Assembly (NCBI RefSeq): GCF_025398175.1
Contig: NZ_CP099735.1
Location: 620,001 to 684,000 of the forward strand
DNA from: Photobacterium sp. TY1-4
GTDB lineage: Bacteria > Pseudomonadota > Gammaproteobacteria > Enterobacterales > Vibrionaceae
Direction of reading: 5' to 3'
Length of the DNA: 64,000 nucleotides
Under the pieces are notes generated by a model. The model saw nothing but the letters and a program-made list of their open reading frames with translations, had not been told where the DNA came from and ran no database searches. This document shows positions 9,601 through 18,703 of this stretch, one piece after another. A program made the position numbers and the translations under genes. Each line of letters begins with the position of its first letter. Positions within the stretch are counted from its first letter, which is position 1.

Positions 9601-12586
9601 CGTGATGGGTCAACGGCAGGCTGTCCAACTCGGTATAGCTTGCTGGCACCATATACTCCGGCAGACGATCAGCGAGTTCCGCCTGAAGATGATCAAGCGG
9701 AATCGTTTTCCCGGACTCGGCGATCAGGTAAGCGGCGAGAAATTTGTGCCCCTGATGTTCGCGATCAATCACGACCGCTTGCTTGATCGACCCATGCGCC
9801 AGTATCGCCGCTTCGATCTCCCCCAACTCAATCCGATAACCCCGGATCTTCACCTGAAAATCGTTGCGGCCCAGATATTCCAGCTCACCATCAGGCAACC
9901 GACGCACCAGATCGCCGCTGCGATAGAGTCGATCCCATCCCTGCGCTTGTTCCATCGCTGACGGACAGGGATGCGGCACAAAGCGCTCTTCGGTCAACTC
10001 CGGTCGGTTGAGATAGCCCCGGGCCAGCCCCGCACCGCCGACATACAGCTCTCCGGCAGTCCCGGTCGGCACCGGCTGTAAATGACGATCTAACACATAA
10101 CCGCGCATATCCGCCAACGGTCGGCCAATATAGGAGCCGCTGTTGGCCATACCCTGATGCAGACGCTTAAAGGTAACATGCACCGTGGTTTCGGTGATCC
10201 CGTACATATTGATCAGCTGCGGCTGCTGATCTCCATGCCGCGCCCACCAAGGGCTGAGCTGAGCCAGATTAAGTTTGTCGCCACCGAAAATCACGTAACG
10301 CAATTCTGGCCAGCACTGATCTTTCTCCAGCAGCTCTGCCGCCAGAGAATAAAATGCCGCCGGTGTCTGATTCAGCACGCTGACCCGGTAGCGGCGACAC
10401 AAGGCAGAAAACAACGCCATATCGCGAACTTCATCTGCGGACGGGATCACCAGTGCCCCGCCATGCAATAGTGCGCCCCACAGCTCCCACACGCTGAAGT
10501 CAAAACTGTACGCGTGATACATTACCCAAACATCATCGGCATCAAAGGCAAAGGCTGTCTGTGAAGCATCAAACAACCGCAGTACATTCTGCTGGGTTTG
10601 CAGCACCCCTTTCGGCGCTCCGGTGGTTCCTGAGGTATAGATGACATAAGCGAGATCGCTTGCCAGCCCCGACTGCGGCAAATTGATGTCGCATTGCGCA
10701 GCCAGTGCAGTTCGGTCATCCGCCGTTATCGTTTCCGGCGGCATTGCCAGTGCCGAGGCCAATTGTGTCAATTGCTCCGTCAGCGACTGCTCCGTCACGA
10801 TCAGTGGGGCCTGTGTATCTTCAAGAATAAAGCGGCAACGCTCAGGCGGCGACTGCGGGTCGATCGGGACATAGGCGCCACCGGCTTTCAGGACCGCAAG
10901 GATGCTGACCACCATGTCGATCCCCCGGCGGTGATACAAGCCGACCAGCGTATCCGGCGGTAAGGGCTGACCAAACCTTGCCTGGTAGCGGGCCTGAATC
11001 GCTCTGGCCAGTTGGTTGGCCCGCTGATTGAGCTCGGCGTAAGTCAGGCTCGTATCCTGAAAATGCACGGCCGGATGATCCGCAAAATATCGGGCCTGAT
11101 GTTCAAACTTCGCGACCAGTGTTTGAGACTGAGGGAACACAGTTTCACTTATCTGGCCCCATTCATCATCCAGATCTGACTGGATCGTCACCGGGAGCTC
11201 AGCCAGGGTCAGTGACACCCGGTTCTCATTCAGTTTCTTATTCAGGTGTGAATCCTGATGTGCATCATCGTTAAGCACAAATGTCAGCATGGACATCCAG
11301 CGTGCCGCAAGTGCCTGGATCTCCGATCGGGAGAAATACGCCCGGGCATAGCTCAGGCGCAGGGTGAACGCTGCGTTGGTTTCATAGTCGAGCAGACGGA
11401 TCTGCAACGGTTGCGGGTCAAACCGGCTGCTTCGCGGGACAATTTCATACGCAGGACCAGCGCCGTACGGGTAATCTGCCGGCGCGAGTTCAGAGAATTT
11501 TTCATAGAGGACATGGATATCTGAGAGCTGTCCCCGGGGCGTCTCCGTCAAACGGGCAAAATGGCTGACCGGAAAACGGCTATGGCGGAAGCTCTGGCCC
11601 AACTGCTGGCTAATCGCCACGACAAACTCAGCAAACGGCATATCTGGTGACACCGTCACACCGACCGGAATGACATTCGACAACATGCCAATCACTTGTT
11701 GCGCCTGCTTCCCGCTGCGACCGTGGACCGCAGTCGCCAACATCAGCTGCGGCTGATCCAGGGTTGCAGCAAAATAGCGGCTACTGACAGCCGTCATCAC
11801 TGCCAGAATACTCACCCGGTGCCTGGCGCAATAGTTTTCCAACTGCGAACAAAGTGACTCAGAAAGCGGCATGCTGTACTCATCGCTGCCATCCTGATCA
11901 TAGTAACGCGGCAGCCGGGTCGGCGTCTGATCAGCCAAAAACTGTTGCCAATAAGTCTGGTCGCTCTGGTAACGACGTGAAGATATATAATCACGGGCTT
12001 GTTGCGCCTGCGGCAGAAATTGAGGGTGTCCCTTCAGCCAGGGACAATCCGTCTGATGCCCCAGTGACGTATAAACTTGGTGCCATCGTTCATATAAGCG
12101 GTATACCCCTAACCCATCCATAAACAGATGGTGAAAACGAAAGGCCAACCAGAAGATATCATCCGCCAGTTGAAGCAAACTCACCTGATGCGCATGGCCG
12201 TGCTCGAGGGAAAAGAGCTGGTCAAATTGTTGCTCAATCCAAAGTTGCGCGGCTTGCTCAGGATCTGTCTGAGCACTGAAATCGAAAAACATCATCTCAC
12301 TCGCTTCAGCCATCGGGGGAAGCACCGACTGTCTCGGCGCTCCGGGCTCATTGGCGACCAACTGCATTCTCAGTACATCCAGCTCACGGTATAAAATCGT
12401 CCAGGCACGACGCATGCGATCAATATCCACGGCTTGGGTGATCACCTGATAGCTGCCGACATTGTAAATCGGGCTCTGCGGATAGAGCTGCTGTTCGTAA
12501 TAAACACTTTCCTGGGCCGGATGAAGCGATCCCTCACGCCCGCCCTGATCACAAACCTCTGAACGTCTCTCTTTTCCCTTAGCCAA
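6596..12586 (-). CDS. Nonribosomal peptide synthetase, C-A(Thr)-PCP-E-C, no thioesterase
   Basis: This 1996-residue multidomain synthetase starts with a condensation domain (residues about 20-450, FHHLFMDG at 151-158). The adenylation domain spans about 490-1005 (YTSGTTGAPKG near 650, YRSGDL near 888, GKLDR near 996). Reading its ten specificity positions (D696, F697, W700, N739, I766, G768, M794, V802, H803, K997) gives DFWNIGMVHK, the published threonine code. The carrier domain has GGDSI with the phosphopantetheine Ser at 1051. An epimerization domain follows (about 1105-1520: HHLIIDVVSW, a GRELDV and TVGWFTSLYP region, NKGIGFG, FNYFGQ). A second condensation-like domain ends the protein (about 1535-1990, HHLVMDR). 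No thioesterase or reductase is present, so release may be by condensation onto an amine. The start is a TTG with GGAAGG eight bases upstream, and a stop lies seven codons above. Confidence 0.93.
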   Translation of the reverse strand: MAKGKERRSEVCDQGGREGSLHPAQESVYYEQQLYPQSPIYNVGSYQVITQAVDIDRMRRAWTILYRELDVLRMQLVANEPGAPRQSVLPPMAEASEMMFFDFSAQTDPEQAAQLWIEQQFDQLFSLEHGHAHQVSLLQLADDIFWLAFRFHHLFMDGLGVYRLYERWHQVYTSLGHQTDCPWLKGHPQFLPQAQQARDYISSRRYQSDQTYWQQFLADQTPTRLPRYYDQDGSDEYSMPLSESLCSQLENYCARHRVSILAVMTAVSSRYFAATLDQPQLMLATAVHGRSGKQAQQVIGMLSNVIPVGVTVSPDMPFAEFVVAISQQLGQSFRHSRFPVSHFARLTETPRGQLSDIHVLYEKFSELAPADYPYGAGPAYEIVPRSSRFDPQPLQIRLLDYETNAAFTLRLSYARAYFSRSEIQALAARWMSMLTFVLNDDAHQDSHLNKKLNENRVSLTLAELPVTIQSDLDDEWGQISETVFPQSQTLVAKFEHQARYFADHPAVHFQDTSLTYAELNQRANQLARAIQARYQARFGQPLPPDTLVGLYHRRGIDMVVSILAVLKAGGAYVPIDPQSPPERCRFILEDTQAPLIVTEQSLTEQLTQLASALAMPPETITADDRTALAAQCDINLPQSGLASDLAYVIYTSGTTGAPKGVLQTQQNVLRLFDASQTAFAFDADDVWVMYHAYSFDFSVWELWGALLHGGALVIPSADEVRDMALFSALCRRYRVSVLNQTPAAFYSLAAELLEKDQCWPELRYVIFGGDKLNLAQLSPWWARHGDQQPQLINMYGITETTVHVTFKRLHQGMANSGSYIGRPLADMRGYVLDRHLQPVPTGTAGELYVGGAGLARGYLNRPELTEERFVPHPCPSAMEQAQGWDRLYRSGDLVRRLPDGELEYLGRNDFQVKIRGYRIELGEIEAAILAHGSIKQAVVIDREHQGHKFLAAYLIAESGKTIPLDHLQAELADRLPEYMVPASYTELDSLPLTHHGKLDRARLPEPVLTETQGYVGPRSALEAVLCDAWQQALGLAQVGIQDNFFRIGGDSIIAIELVSRMRRAGVSAQVKDIFAAPTVAQLAHRLDNCRDQAIDAEQGLLTGELGLLPIQQQFFAMKLAVPEYWNQAFMVEIPPEITPHQLDAALSALVAQHDMLRCRFRIAPDGSVSQYYAPSNAIPVALETLDVGLMDEAELEAWLSQRQSGFDLEAGPLWRVVRLNDATRTRLWFAFHHLIIDVVSWRILADDLRFVLNGGQLGRKTSSYRQWQQAVGQYASRHVQEVEYWRTVMADHIVGSGYDTLTATQPFRERQTGQLMLSEAQTDLLLREANQGFDTEINDLLLTALVVALSQVFHEPVHHVTLESHGRELDVASLDVSKTVGWFTSLYPVRLEADDDLATTIRRTKQILQAVPNKGIGFGALAGLLGDISLPKVCFNYFGQLNPAVEEGGTSLWSILTEQCGRTRAAENQVATGLELNGAVRHGRLMFQIDSQLTSVQHQAFVRQFEDALLAVIDRACFELRHGDHPPQAPVAYHPPGNRFWYFQRTRELERWGPCVMFKFQDLQNHAFTVQQAMDAVVGLHEGLRINLVQHFDQAQQSDLVQKSGLAPQSGDWLEQICPVDVFDCVSVVDCSAMSDADVEQQLAQFRQSIAFDQALFRCFYCDFGASQPDRLYMAIHHLVMDRYSLGIFFRDFLTALTQSQQGQLPQLTRTGASFREWQQECQSWLQSDEARINARFWTQQLQQPVSPLPTDQPFDHLRNSIGSRREISLRMGAELSQSLKGVASDTGVHAYDLVMAALVQTLSAWCGGGAMCFEEVLVGREQSALDLSGTVGWLNDYVPVIVSPANDKRGLALVQAVRDEIQACKQHSRGFSDLKFRTAPVAASEDFSALPAPEIDINFIPESMSLGEEHFSHPLLRLTRYEAMVGESREAIHKLSCTVSYEQGDMTMTWEYGDRIYQRQTVEMLAERCRAALLVLVHDIRAVDPAAAIMNATVE
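7756..7827. repeat. 18-bp tandem repeat inside the NRPS terminal C domain
   Basis: Four imperfect 18-base units (each starting CGGA or CGAA) lie in frame and encode four hexapeptides of the type HFDQAQ, QSDLVQ, KSGLAP, QSGDWL on the minus strand (protein residues about 1591-1614). They form an insertion ahead of the active-site region of the last domain. Confidence 0.7.
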
Positions 12587-12709
12587 AGCGCTGCCCTTCC
12601 GTCTTTATCTGCTTCATTCGTCAGGCCTAAACCATCGGACTTAAATTATCAGGTTGAAATCATTACCCGTCCGGCTGCATGATGAAATTTATTCACCAGC
12701 TCCCGGGTT

Positions 12710-12746
12710 AAAATGAAACAGTGAATTAAAATGAAAACAGTGAATT
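12710..12746. repeat. Direct repeat upstream of the NRPS gene
   Basis: Two near-identical copies of AAAATGAAACAGTGAATT (18 bases, then 19 with one extra A) lie head to tail in the 217-base space between the methyltransferase and the NRPS gene. They could be a regulator's direct-repeat operator or simple slippage; no function can be read. Confidence 0.6.
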
Positions 12747-12803
12747 AAATTAAATGGTCTATTTCCGGCACTCTTAATGAATATCACAAGTGCCGGATCA
12801 TTT

Positions 12804-13412
12804 TTACTCAGGTTTAAAGACCTTGCAGGTCCAGGCCTGGCCACTGCCATTTTGAACCAAGGTTTGGTCAATGAGAGTTAACCCCTGCTGAACTTTGCGC
12901 CAGGTTAATCGGTCGACCCACAACTGGCGATAGAGGGAAATAATAATGATACCGTCCGGTTTTAAATACTGACGTAGCCGGGCAATTAATTGATCCGGGT
13001 TATTGATACAGTTCAGGCTTTCACAAAACACAATACAGTCATATTGACGATCAGGCTGGTAGGCATGAGCATCTGCTTGTTCAAAGGAGGTTTTTTCGTT
13101 TTTCAGGCTGGCATTGGCATTATGAATCGCGGTATCGGAGAAATCGATCCCCTGGTAATAATGGTAATCGGAGCGACTCATTTCCCGATTTAATACCCCT
13201 TCCCCGCATCCGATATCCAGAATATCTGCCCCGGGTTTGAAGAAACGAATATAACCACGAATCACATTGTAATGTGCCAATTCGCCGATTTGATGCAAAT
13301 GTTGCCACTGGTTATTTTGATATTGCTCTTCCCAAACACCTTGCTCAGGTTGAAAAGCTTTCATCCCAAACAGGGTCAGAACCAAATCTTTCGCGCGCAT
13401 ATATTGTTCCAT
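12804..13412 (-). CDS. Class I SAM-dependent methyltransferase
   Basis: The 202-residue protein has the SAM-binding motif I ILDIGCGEG (about residues 64-72), an acidic GIDFS segment at the end of strand 2, an EQADAHAY stretch, and YDCIVFCESLNCI as motif IV. It therefore transfers a methyl group from SAM to a small molecule or protein. The ATG at 13412 gives a normal N-terminus; a TTG two codons upstream is also possible, and no strong ribosome site is visible for either. It lies just upstream of the NRPS gene on the same strand, so tailoring of the peptide product is a reasonable guess. The acceptor cannot be named. Confidence 0.82.
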   Translation of the reverse strand: MEQYMRAKDLVLTLFGMKAFQPEQGVWEEQYQNNQWQHLHQIGELAHYNVIRGYIRFFKPGADILDIGCGEGVLNREMSRSDYHYYQGIDFSDTAIHNANASLKNEKTSFEQADAHAYQPDRQYDCIVFCESLNCINNPDQLIARLRQYLKPDGIIIISLYRQLWVDRLTWRKVQQGLTLIDQTLVQNGSGQAWTCKVFKPE

Positions 13413-13548
13413 ATTCAATTAAATCTGCGAGCGATTATGCCTTAATGATTATCGATGGAATTGACAGTTTTAAACATTTGCGAGGCATTTCCAAGACATG
13501 CTGTAAGCCGAGATGAAAGGAAATATTTGATATAAATTTATGGCATAA

Positions 13549-13578
13549 AAAAACCGGTCAGCAAACTGACCGGTTTTT
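13549..13578. terminator. Intrinsic terminator, mainly for deaD
   Basis: ACCGGTCAG and CTGACCGGT form a nine-base stem with a four-base loop, flanked by an A-run on one side and a T-run on the other. It lies just after the deaD stop on the minus strand. Confidence 0.88.
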
Positions 13579-13612
13579 AAAAAGATTACGCGATGATGCG
13601 AACTGTCGAAAC

Positions 13613-15523
13613 TTAAGCCTCGAAACGTGGCTTGCTGCTGCGCTCAGTGCGGCGACGATCGTTACCGTTGCCATGGTTACGTTCACCACGGTAGCTACCA
13701 CGGTGATCACCACCACGGTTGCGGTCAAAACGACGCTCGCCTTCACGACGGCCGCGACCGCCTTCACGATTACCATCACGGTTGCCACGGTAACCGCCAC
13801 GATTCCCATCTCGGTTACCGTCACGGCCACCACGACGGTGCTCACGCAGCACGTCATCTTCAACAACAACCGCTTGCGCTTCTTTCTGACGAATACGCAG
13901 TTTCTTCAGTTGTGACACAACTTCGCTGGTCATCTTCTTCGGCAGCTGAACATAGGTGTGCTCAGGCGCCAGTTTGATTGCACCGATGCTGTCTTTGTTC
14001 AGACCCAGCTCGTTCGCAATCGCGCCAACGATGTCTTTCACCTGAACACCTTGCTCACGGCCAACCTGCAGTTGGTACGTATCCCAATCAGCAGTGTTGA
14101 AGGTACGACGCTCACGGCGCTCGCCACGGTCTCCGCGGTCACCATCTTCACGACGACGATCACGACGCTGCTTCTCACGCTCGATGGCAGCAACCATTGG
14201 GTCCGGGCCTTTGTAGAACAGCGGACGATTACCCTGCTGACGTTTCAGCAGCATCGCAGCCAGAGTTGCGGCATCAACTTCGATGCTTTCCTGCAGCTTC
14301 TCAACCAGCTCAACGAAAGATTCCAGACTTGCTTCTTCTTTCTGTGCTTCCAGCTCCTGACCCAGACGGCTCAGACGCGCTTCAGCAACAACATCACGCA
14401 TCGGCAGTTGGATTTCTTCCATGCGAGACTTAGTCACACGCTCGATAGTACGCAGCATGCGGATCTGGTTGGTGCGAACCAGCAGGATCGCTTTACCGTT
14501 ACGACCGGCACGGCCTGTACGACCGATACGGTGGATGTATGATTCAACATCGAATGGGATATCGTAGTTGAATACGTGCGTAATACGCGGTACGTCCAGA
14601 CCACGGGCAACAACGTCCGTTGCTACCAGGATATCAATCACACCACGCTTGATGTGTTCAACGGTACGCTCACGCAGAGACTGCGGGATATCACCGTGCA
14701 GAGCAGCAGCTTTAAAGCCGCGGGCAGACAGCCAGTCCGCCAGACGCTCGGTATCCTGACGGGTACGAACGAACACGATAGACGCGTCAGTATCTTCAGT
14801 TTCCAGCAGACGCATCATGGCTTCGTCTTTCTCGACGCCCTTCACGACCCAGAATTGCTGTTCCACTTTAGAAACCGTACGGTTTTCGCCGGCGACATCG
14901 ATACGCGCAGGCTCACGCAGGAAGCGATCGACGATTTCTTTGACGATTGGAGGCATGGTGGCTGAGAACAGCACGCGCTGTGCAGTTTCAGGCGCTTGCT
15001 CCATGATCCAGGTGACGTCGTCAACGAAGCCCATTTTCAGCATTTCGTCGGCTTCATCCAGAACGAAGGTGTGTACTTCGTCCAGGTGCAGGCGATCACG
15101 GGAGATCAGGTCTTTCACACGACCCGGTGTACCCACAACAATGTGAGCGCCTGATTTCAGTGCGCGCATTTGATCAACGATCGATGCACCACCGTAAATT
15201 TCCAGAACTTTCAAGCCCTTGATGTTTTGACCAAGCACTTTAATTTCAGCTGCAACCTGAATGGCCAGCTCACGCGTCGGCGCCATTACAATTGCTTGTG
15301 GTTTACGCTGGTCCAGATCCAGCTTGTTCAGCAGCGGCAGAGAGAAGGCCGCAGTTTTACCGGTACCCGTCTGCGCTTTACCCAGCGCATCAGTACCCGT
15401 TAAGAGAAGAGGAATAGACGCCGCCTGAATAGGAGTCGGCGCAACGAAGCCCATAGTGTCAAGTGCGGATAGTAGTGTGTCGGCCAGTTCTAACTGGCGA
15501 AATTCTGTAACAGATTCTTGCAT
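13613..15523 (-). CDS. deaD: ATP-dependent DEAD-box RNA helicase DeaD/CsdA
   Basis: The 636-residue helicase unwinds RNA for ribosome assembly and mRNA turnover, especially in the cold. The helicase core shows the Q motif region (PTPIQ), AQTGTGKT (50-57), PTRELA, LDEADEM with D156-E157-A158-D159, FSATMPP near 190 and HRIGRTGR near 340. It continues with the DeaD-type dimerization and RNA-binding domains (an RBD with VQVKDIVGAIANELGL). It ends in a basic tail of about 70 residues rich in Arg-Gly and Asp-Gly-Asn repeats, likely for nonspecific RNA binding. Length matches E. coli CsdA (629). The upstream region has two possible alternative hairpins and a 14-base palindrome (ATTGGGATCCCAAT) over the ribosome site and start. 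Confidence 0.96.
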   Translation of the reverse strand: MQESVTEFRQLELADTLLSALDTMGFVAPTPIQAASIPLLLTGTDALGKAQTGTGKTAAFSLPLLNKLDLDQRKPQAIVMAPTRELAIQVAAEIKVLGQNIKGLKVLEIYGGASIVDQMRALKSGAHIVVGTPGRVKDLISRDRLHLDEVHTFVLDEADEMLKMGFVDDVTWIMEQAPETAQRVLFSATMPPIVKEIVDRFLREPARIDVAGENRTVSKVEQQFWVVKGVEKDEAMMRLLETEDTDASIVFVRTRQDTERLADWLSARGFKAAALHGDIPQSLRERTVEHIKRGVIDILVATDVVARGLDVPRITHVFNYDIPFDVESYIHRIGRTGRAGRNGKAILLVRTNQIRMLRTIERVTKSRMEEIQLPMRDVVAEARLSRLGQELEAQKEEASLESFVELVEKLQESIEVDAATLAAMLLKRQQGNRPLFYKGPDPMVAAIEREKQRRDRRREDGDRGDRGERRERRTFNTADWDTYQLQVGREQGVQVKDIVGAIANELGLNKDSIGAIKLAPEHTYVQLPKKMTSEVVSQLKKLRIRQKEAQAVVVEDDVLREHRRGGRDGNRDGNRGGYRGNRDGNREGGRGRREGERRFDRNRGGDHRGSYRGERNHGNGNDRRRTERSSKPRFEA

Positions 15524-15544
15524 TGGGATCCCAATATGTGATCT

Positions 15545-15617
15545 AAAAAAAAACGGGCCCCTTTGCTTTAAACGGTTCTACAACAGCAACCACAAGCATG
15601 GGCCTCGGCTTTGAGGC
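15545..15617 (-). promoter_or_regulatory. Possible deaD leader attenuator (two exclusive hairpins)
   Basis: Read on the minus strand, GCCTC-AAAGCC-GAGGC (15617 to 15602) can form a small hairpin. Its 3' arm overlaps GGCCC (15604-15600), which can instead pair with GGGCC (15560-15556), helped by an inner GCTT/AAGC pairing. That second hairpin is followed two bases later by nine T (15553-15545), as in an intrinsic terminator. The deaD start codon is 21 bases further on. The 374-base space between deaD and rnb holds no other recognised feature. Confidence 0.45.
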
Positions 15618-15897
15618 GCGTATTGTGCGCGTTTACTTGATAAAATGCCAGAAAAAATTGAGCGTTGTCACAAATTAACTTTCAAACACCTATTTATTAA
15701 TCAATTGTGTTCACATTGAATCAATTCCCGCTCACTTCCTTGAGATTAGCAAGTATCGCCGGATCCTGCCGCCTCCTTTTTATAGCCTTTCATACGGCAG
15801 ACAGGGAGAGAATTCGCCGCTTCTGTCAGGGATTGCCCTTGGTTTTAAAGCACGAAGGCCTTATAGTGTGTCGGTTCACAATCTGAGACCGGGTATA

Positions 15898-17922
15898 ATG
15901 TTTCAAGACAATCCACTATTAGCACAGCTAAAAAAGCAAATTCAGGAAACCTTGCCGAAAAAAGAAGGCACCATTAAAGCCACCGACCGCGGCTTTGGTT
16001 TTCTGGAGATCGACAACAGCAAAGACAGCTTTTTCATTCCGCCAAACTACATGAAAAACGTCATGCACGGTGACCGTGTGATTGCCGTGATTCGGACTGA
16101 AAAAGAACGTGAAGTTGCAGAGCCGCAAGAGCTGGTCGAACAATGTATGACTCGCTTTATTGGCCGCATCAAACTGATCCGCGATCGTCTGCATGTTGTG
16201 CCCGATCACCCGCAGCTCAAAGATGCGATTAAAGCCCGTGCCATGAAAGGCCTGAACCCAGAGCTACTTAAGGAAGGCGACTGGGTTGTTGCGAACATGA
16301 CACGTCACCCGCTGGTCGGCGACAACAAAACGTTCTTCTGTGAAGTGCAAGAAAAGATCACTGACAGTAATGACAAGATTGCCCCGTGGTGGGTTACCCT
16401 GGCCCGCCATGACCTGCCAAACGCCGAGCCGGCGCCGCAAGATAGCTGGAATATGCTGGAAGAAGGCCTGGAGCGTCGCGACCTGACCGACCTGCCATTC
16501 ATTACCATTGATGGTGAATCGACCAAAGATATGGACGATGCGCTCTATACGGTCGCCAAAGAAGACGGCAGCTTTGAGCTTACCGTTGCCATCGCCGATC
16601 CAACGTCTTACATCACTGTCGGCGACAGCATGGATAAAGAAGCCCGTCAACGTGGTTTCACCATCTACCTGCCAGGCCGTAACATCCCGATGCTGCCGCG
16701 TGAACTGAGCGACGAGCTGTGTTCACTGATGGAAGGCGAAAAACGCCCGGCATTGTGCTGCCAGGTGACCGTCGATAAAGATGGCGTGATCCAGGACAAT
16801 ATCGAATTCTTCGCGGCTTGGATCCAATCTCAGGGCCGCCTGTCTTATGACAACGTGTCTGATCTGCTGGAGCACGGCAATGCCGAAGGCTGGGCCCCAA
16901 GCGATGTGATCCGTCAGCAAATCGATGCCCTGCATGGTTTTGCCAATGCTCGCAGCGAATGGCGTGCCAACAACGCCGTCGTCTTCCCGGACCGCCCCGA
17001 CTACCGTTTCGAACTGAGCGCAGACAACGATGTGGTCGCAATCCACACCGACCCGCGCCGGACGGCCAACCGCATGATTGAAGAAGCCATGATCACGGCG
17101 AACATCTGTGCCGGCCGTGTCCTGCAAGAGAAGTTTGGTTTTGGTGTTTATAACTACCACAACGGCTTCAATCCGGAAAAACTGGATGCCGCCATGGACT
17201 TCCTGACCGAAGCCGAAGCGCCGTTCGAGAAAGAACAACTGCTGACACTGGACGGCTTCAGCTCCCTGCGTCGCTGGTTGAACGCCCTGGACACCACCTA
17301 CCTGGACAACCGCCTGCGTAAGTTCCAGGCGTACAGCGAAGTGGGGAACAAGCCGGCACCGCATTACGCCATGGGCTTGGATGTTTACGCTACCTGGACC
17401 TCGCCAATTCGTAAGTACGGCGACATGATCAACCACCGCCTGCTTAAAGCTGTCATCAGCGGCCTTGAGCCGAGCCAGGTGCCGGATGATGAAGTCGGGG
17501 AAGAGATTGCCAACCACCGTCGTCACCACCGTATGGCTGAGCGTGATGTGGCCGACTGGCTGTACGTTCGTCTGCTGAAAGACGCCGTTAAAGATGAGAC
17601 GGTCTTTACCGCAGAAGTATTCGACATCAACCGTGCCGGGATGCGTGTACGCCTGATTGAAAACGGCGCTGCCGCGTTCATTCCGGGCCCGCTGATCATG
17701 GATAACAAAAAACGAATCGAGTGCAACGGTGATCTCGGCGTGATCAACATCGATAACGTCCGTGAATTTCAGTTGGGTGACATGTTTGAAGTGAAACTGG
17801 CTGAAGTTCGTACTGCAACGCGCCAGCTGGTTGCGAAACCTGTGAAGACCTTCCCGCCGCTGGTTGATGAGCAACAGGCCGAAGCGCCAAAGACTGAACA
17901 GCCGACAGAAGAGAAAGCTTAA
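15898..17922 (+). CDS. rnb: Exoribonuclease II
   Basis: The 674-residue enzyme degrades single-stranded RNA 3' to 5' and releases nucleoside monophosphates. The protein follows E. coli RNase II along its length: the start [12 protein letters not shown], cold-shock domains ([23 protein letters not shown]), the RNB domain with the metal-binding DMDDAL segment (Asp residues near 211-214), [19 protein letters not shown], and a C-terminal S1 domain. An in-frame GTG 30 bases upstream has a weak AAGG and would add ten residues, but the E. coli N-terminus supports the ATG used here. The bases TATAATG overlap the start, so a leaderless or short-leader transcript is possible. A strong terminator follows. 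Confidence 0.96.
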   Translation: MFQDNPLLAQLKKQIQETLPKKEGTIKATDRGFGFLEIDNSKDSFFIPPNYMKNVMHGDRVIAVIRTEKEREVAEPQELVEQCMTRFIGRIKLIRDRLHVVPDHPQLKDAIKARAMKGLNPELLKEGDWVVANMTRHPLVGDNKTFFCEVQEKITDSNDKIAPWWVTLARHDLPNAEPAPQDSWNMLEEGLERRDLTDLPFITIDGESTKDMDDALYTVAKEDGSFELTVAIADPTSYITVGDSMDKEARQRGFTIYLPGRNIPMLPRELSDELCSLMEGEKRPALCCQVTVDKDGVIQDNIEFFAAWIQSQGRLSYDNVSDLLEHGNAEGWAPSDVIRQQIDALHGFANARSEWRANNAVVFPDRPDYRFELSADNDVVAIHTDPRRTANRMIEEAMITANICAGRVLQEKFGFGVYNYHNGFNPEKLDAAMDFLTEAEAPFEKEQLLTLDGFSSLRRWLNALDTTYLDNRLRKFQAYSEVGNKPAPHYAMGLDVYATWTSPIRKYGDMINHRLLKAVISGLEPSQVPDDEVGEEIANHRRHHRMAERDVADWLYVRLLKDAVKDETVFTAEVFDINRAGMRVRLIENGAAAFIPGPLIMDNKKRIECNGDLGVINIDNVREFQLGDMFEVKLAEVRTATRQLVAKPVKTFPPLVDEQQAEAPKTEQPTEEKA

Positions 17923-17950
17923 TCGCTTGATTCACTGTCTACTTTTTATC

Positions 17951-17979
17951 AAGGGCCGGTCTATACCGGCCCTTTTTTA
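17951..17979 (+). terminator. Intrinsic terminator of rnb
   Basis: AAGGGCCGGT and ACCGGCCCTT form a ten-base stem with a tiny loop, followed by six T. Confidence 0.92.
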
Positions 17980-18067
17980 TCCCTTCCCGCTGGTTCCACT
18001 TTCTTTCTCGCACAATATTGTTACTCTTACCCCATTCCTCTTGTTTTAGCAGTACATTGAGTTACCC

Positions 18068-18631
18068 ATGTCGACCATCGATAAATCAGACGTTACCCAA
18101 CAAGTTCAACAGTGGCTGGAAGATGTGGTCATCGGCCTGAACCTGTGCCCGTTCGCCGCCAAGCCCAACCGCAACAAACAGATTAAAATTCACGTCAGCG
18201 ATGCCGCCACGGAAGCCGACCTGCTGGAAGATATCTATCAGGAAATCAAAACGCTGGATGACACGCCGGCCGAGGCACTGGACACGACCTTGGTTGTCAC
18301 GCCAGTTTTATTCGCTGCATTTGAGGACTACAACCAGTTTCTTGATCTCGTGGACGCCCTGCTTCACCAACTCGGCAAAGAAGGCACCTATCAGGTGGCC
18401 AGTTTCCATCCGAATTACTGCTTTTATGGGACGGCTCCGGATGACGCAGAAAACCTCACCAACCGTTCACCGTTTCCGATTTTTCACCTGATCCGCGAAG
18501 CCAGCGTTGAAAAAGTCCTGAAGCATTACCCGGATCCGGAAGGCATTCCCGAGCGCAATATTGACTGTGTGGAAAACTTGTCCGAAGCACAAGTGAGAAA
18601 ATTATTTCCTTTTCTTTTCAAATCTTTGTAA
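18068..18631 (+). CDS. DUF1415 family protein
   Basis: The 187-residue protein matches the DUF1415 family, known from proteobacteria but without an assigned biochemical function. Visible marks are the N-terminal WLEDVVIGLNLCPFA segment, VVTPVLF, the ASFHPNYCFYG segment and a C-terminal SPFPIFHLIREASVE. It has no signal peptide and no clear membrane segment. It is a single gene between the rnb terminator and the diguanylate cyclase gene. I offer no function beyond the family name. Confidence 0.85.
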   Translation: MSTIDKSDVTQQVQQWLEDVVIGLNLCPFAAKPNRNKQIKIHVSDAATEADLLEDIYQEIKTLDDTPAEALDTTLVVTPVLFAAFEDYNQFLDLVDALLHQLGKEGTYQVASFHPNYCFYGTAPDDAENLTNRSPFPIFHLIREASVEKVLKHYPDPEGIPERNIDCVENLSEAQVRKLFPFLFKSL

Positions 18632-18703
18632 AGATAAATGAGGAATTGACGATAGTAAGATAAAGGCACTGTATCCGGTGCCTGCAACCAGAAATCTGTA
18701 GTC

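Noticed and set aside
13613..13869. Repetitive GC-rich sequence at the deaD 3' end as a possible repeat element
   Set aside because: The repeats (CACGGT-type) simply code the Arg-Gly-Asp-Asn tail of DeaD and keep its frame.
16723..17874. Long open frame (383 codons) on the minus strand opposite rnb
   Set aside because: It is fully antisense to the conserved RNase II gene, has no family motifs or ribosome site, and arises from the codon bias of rnb.
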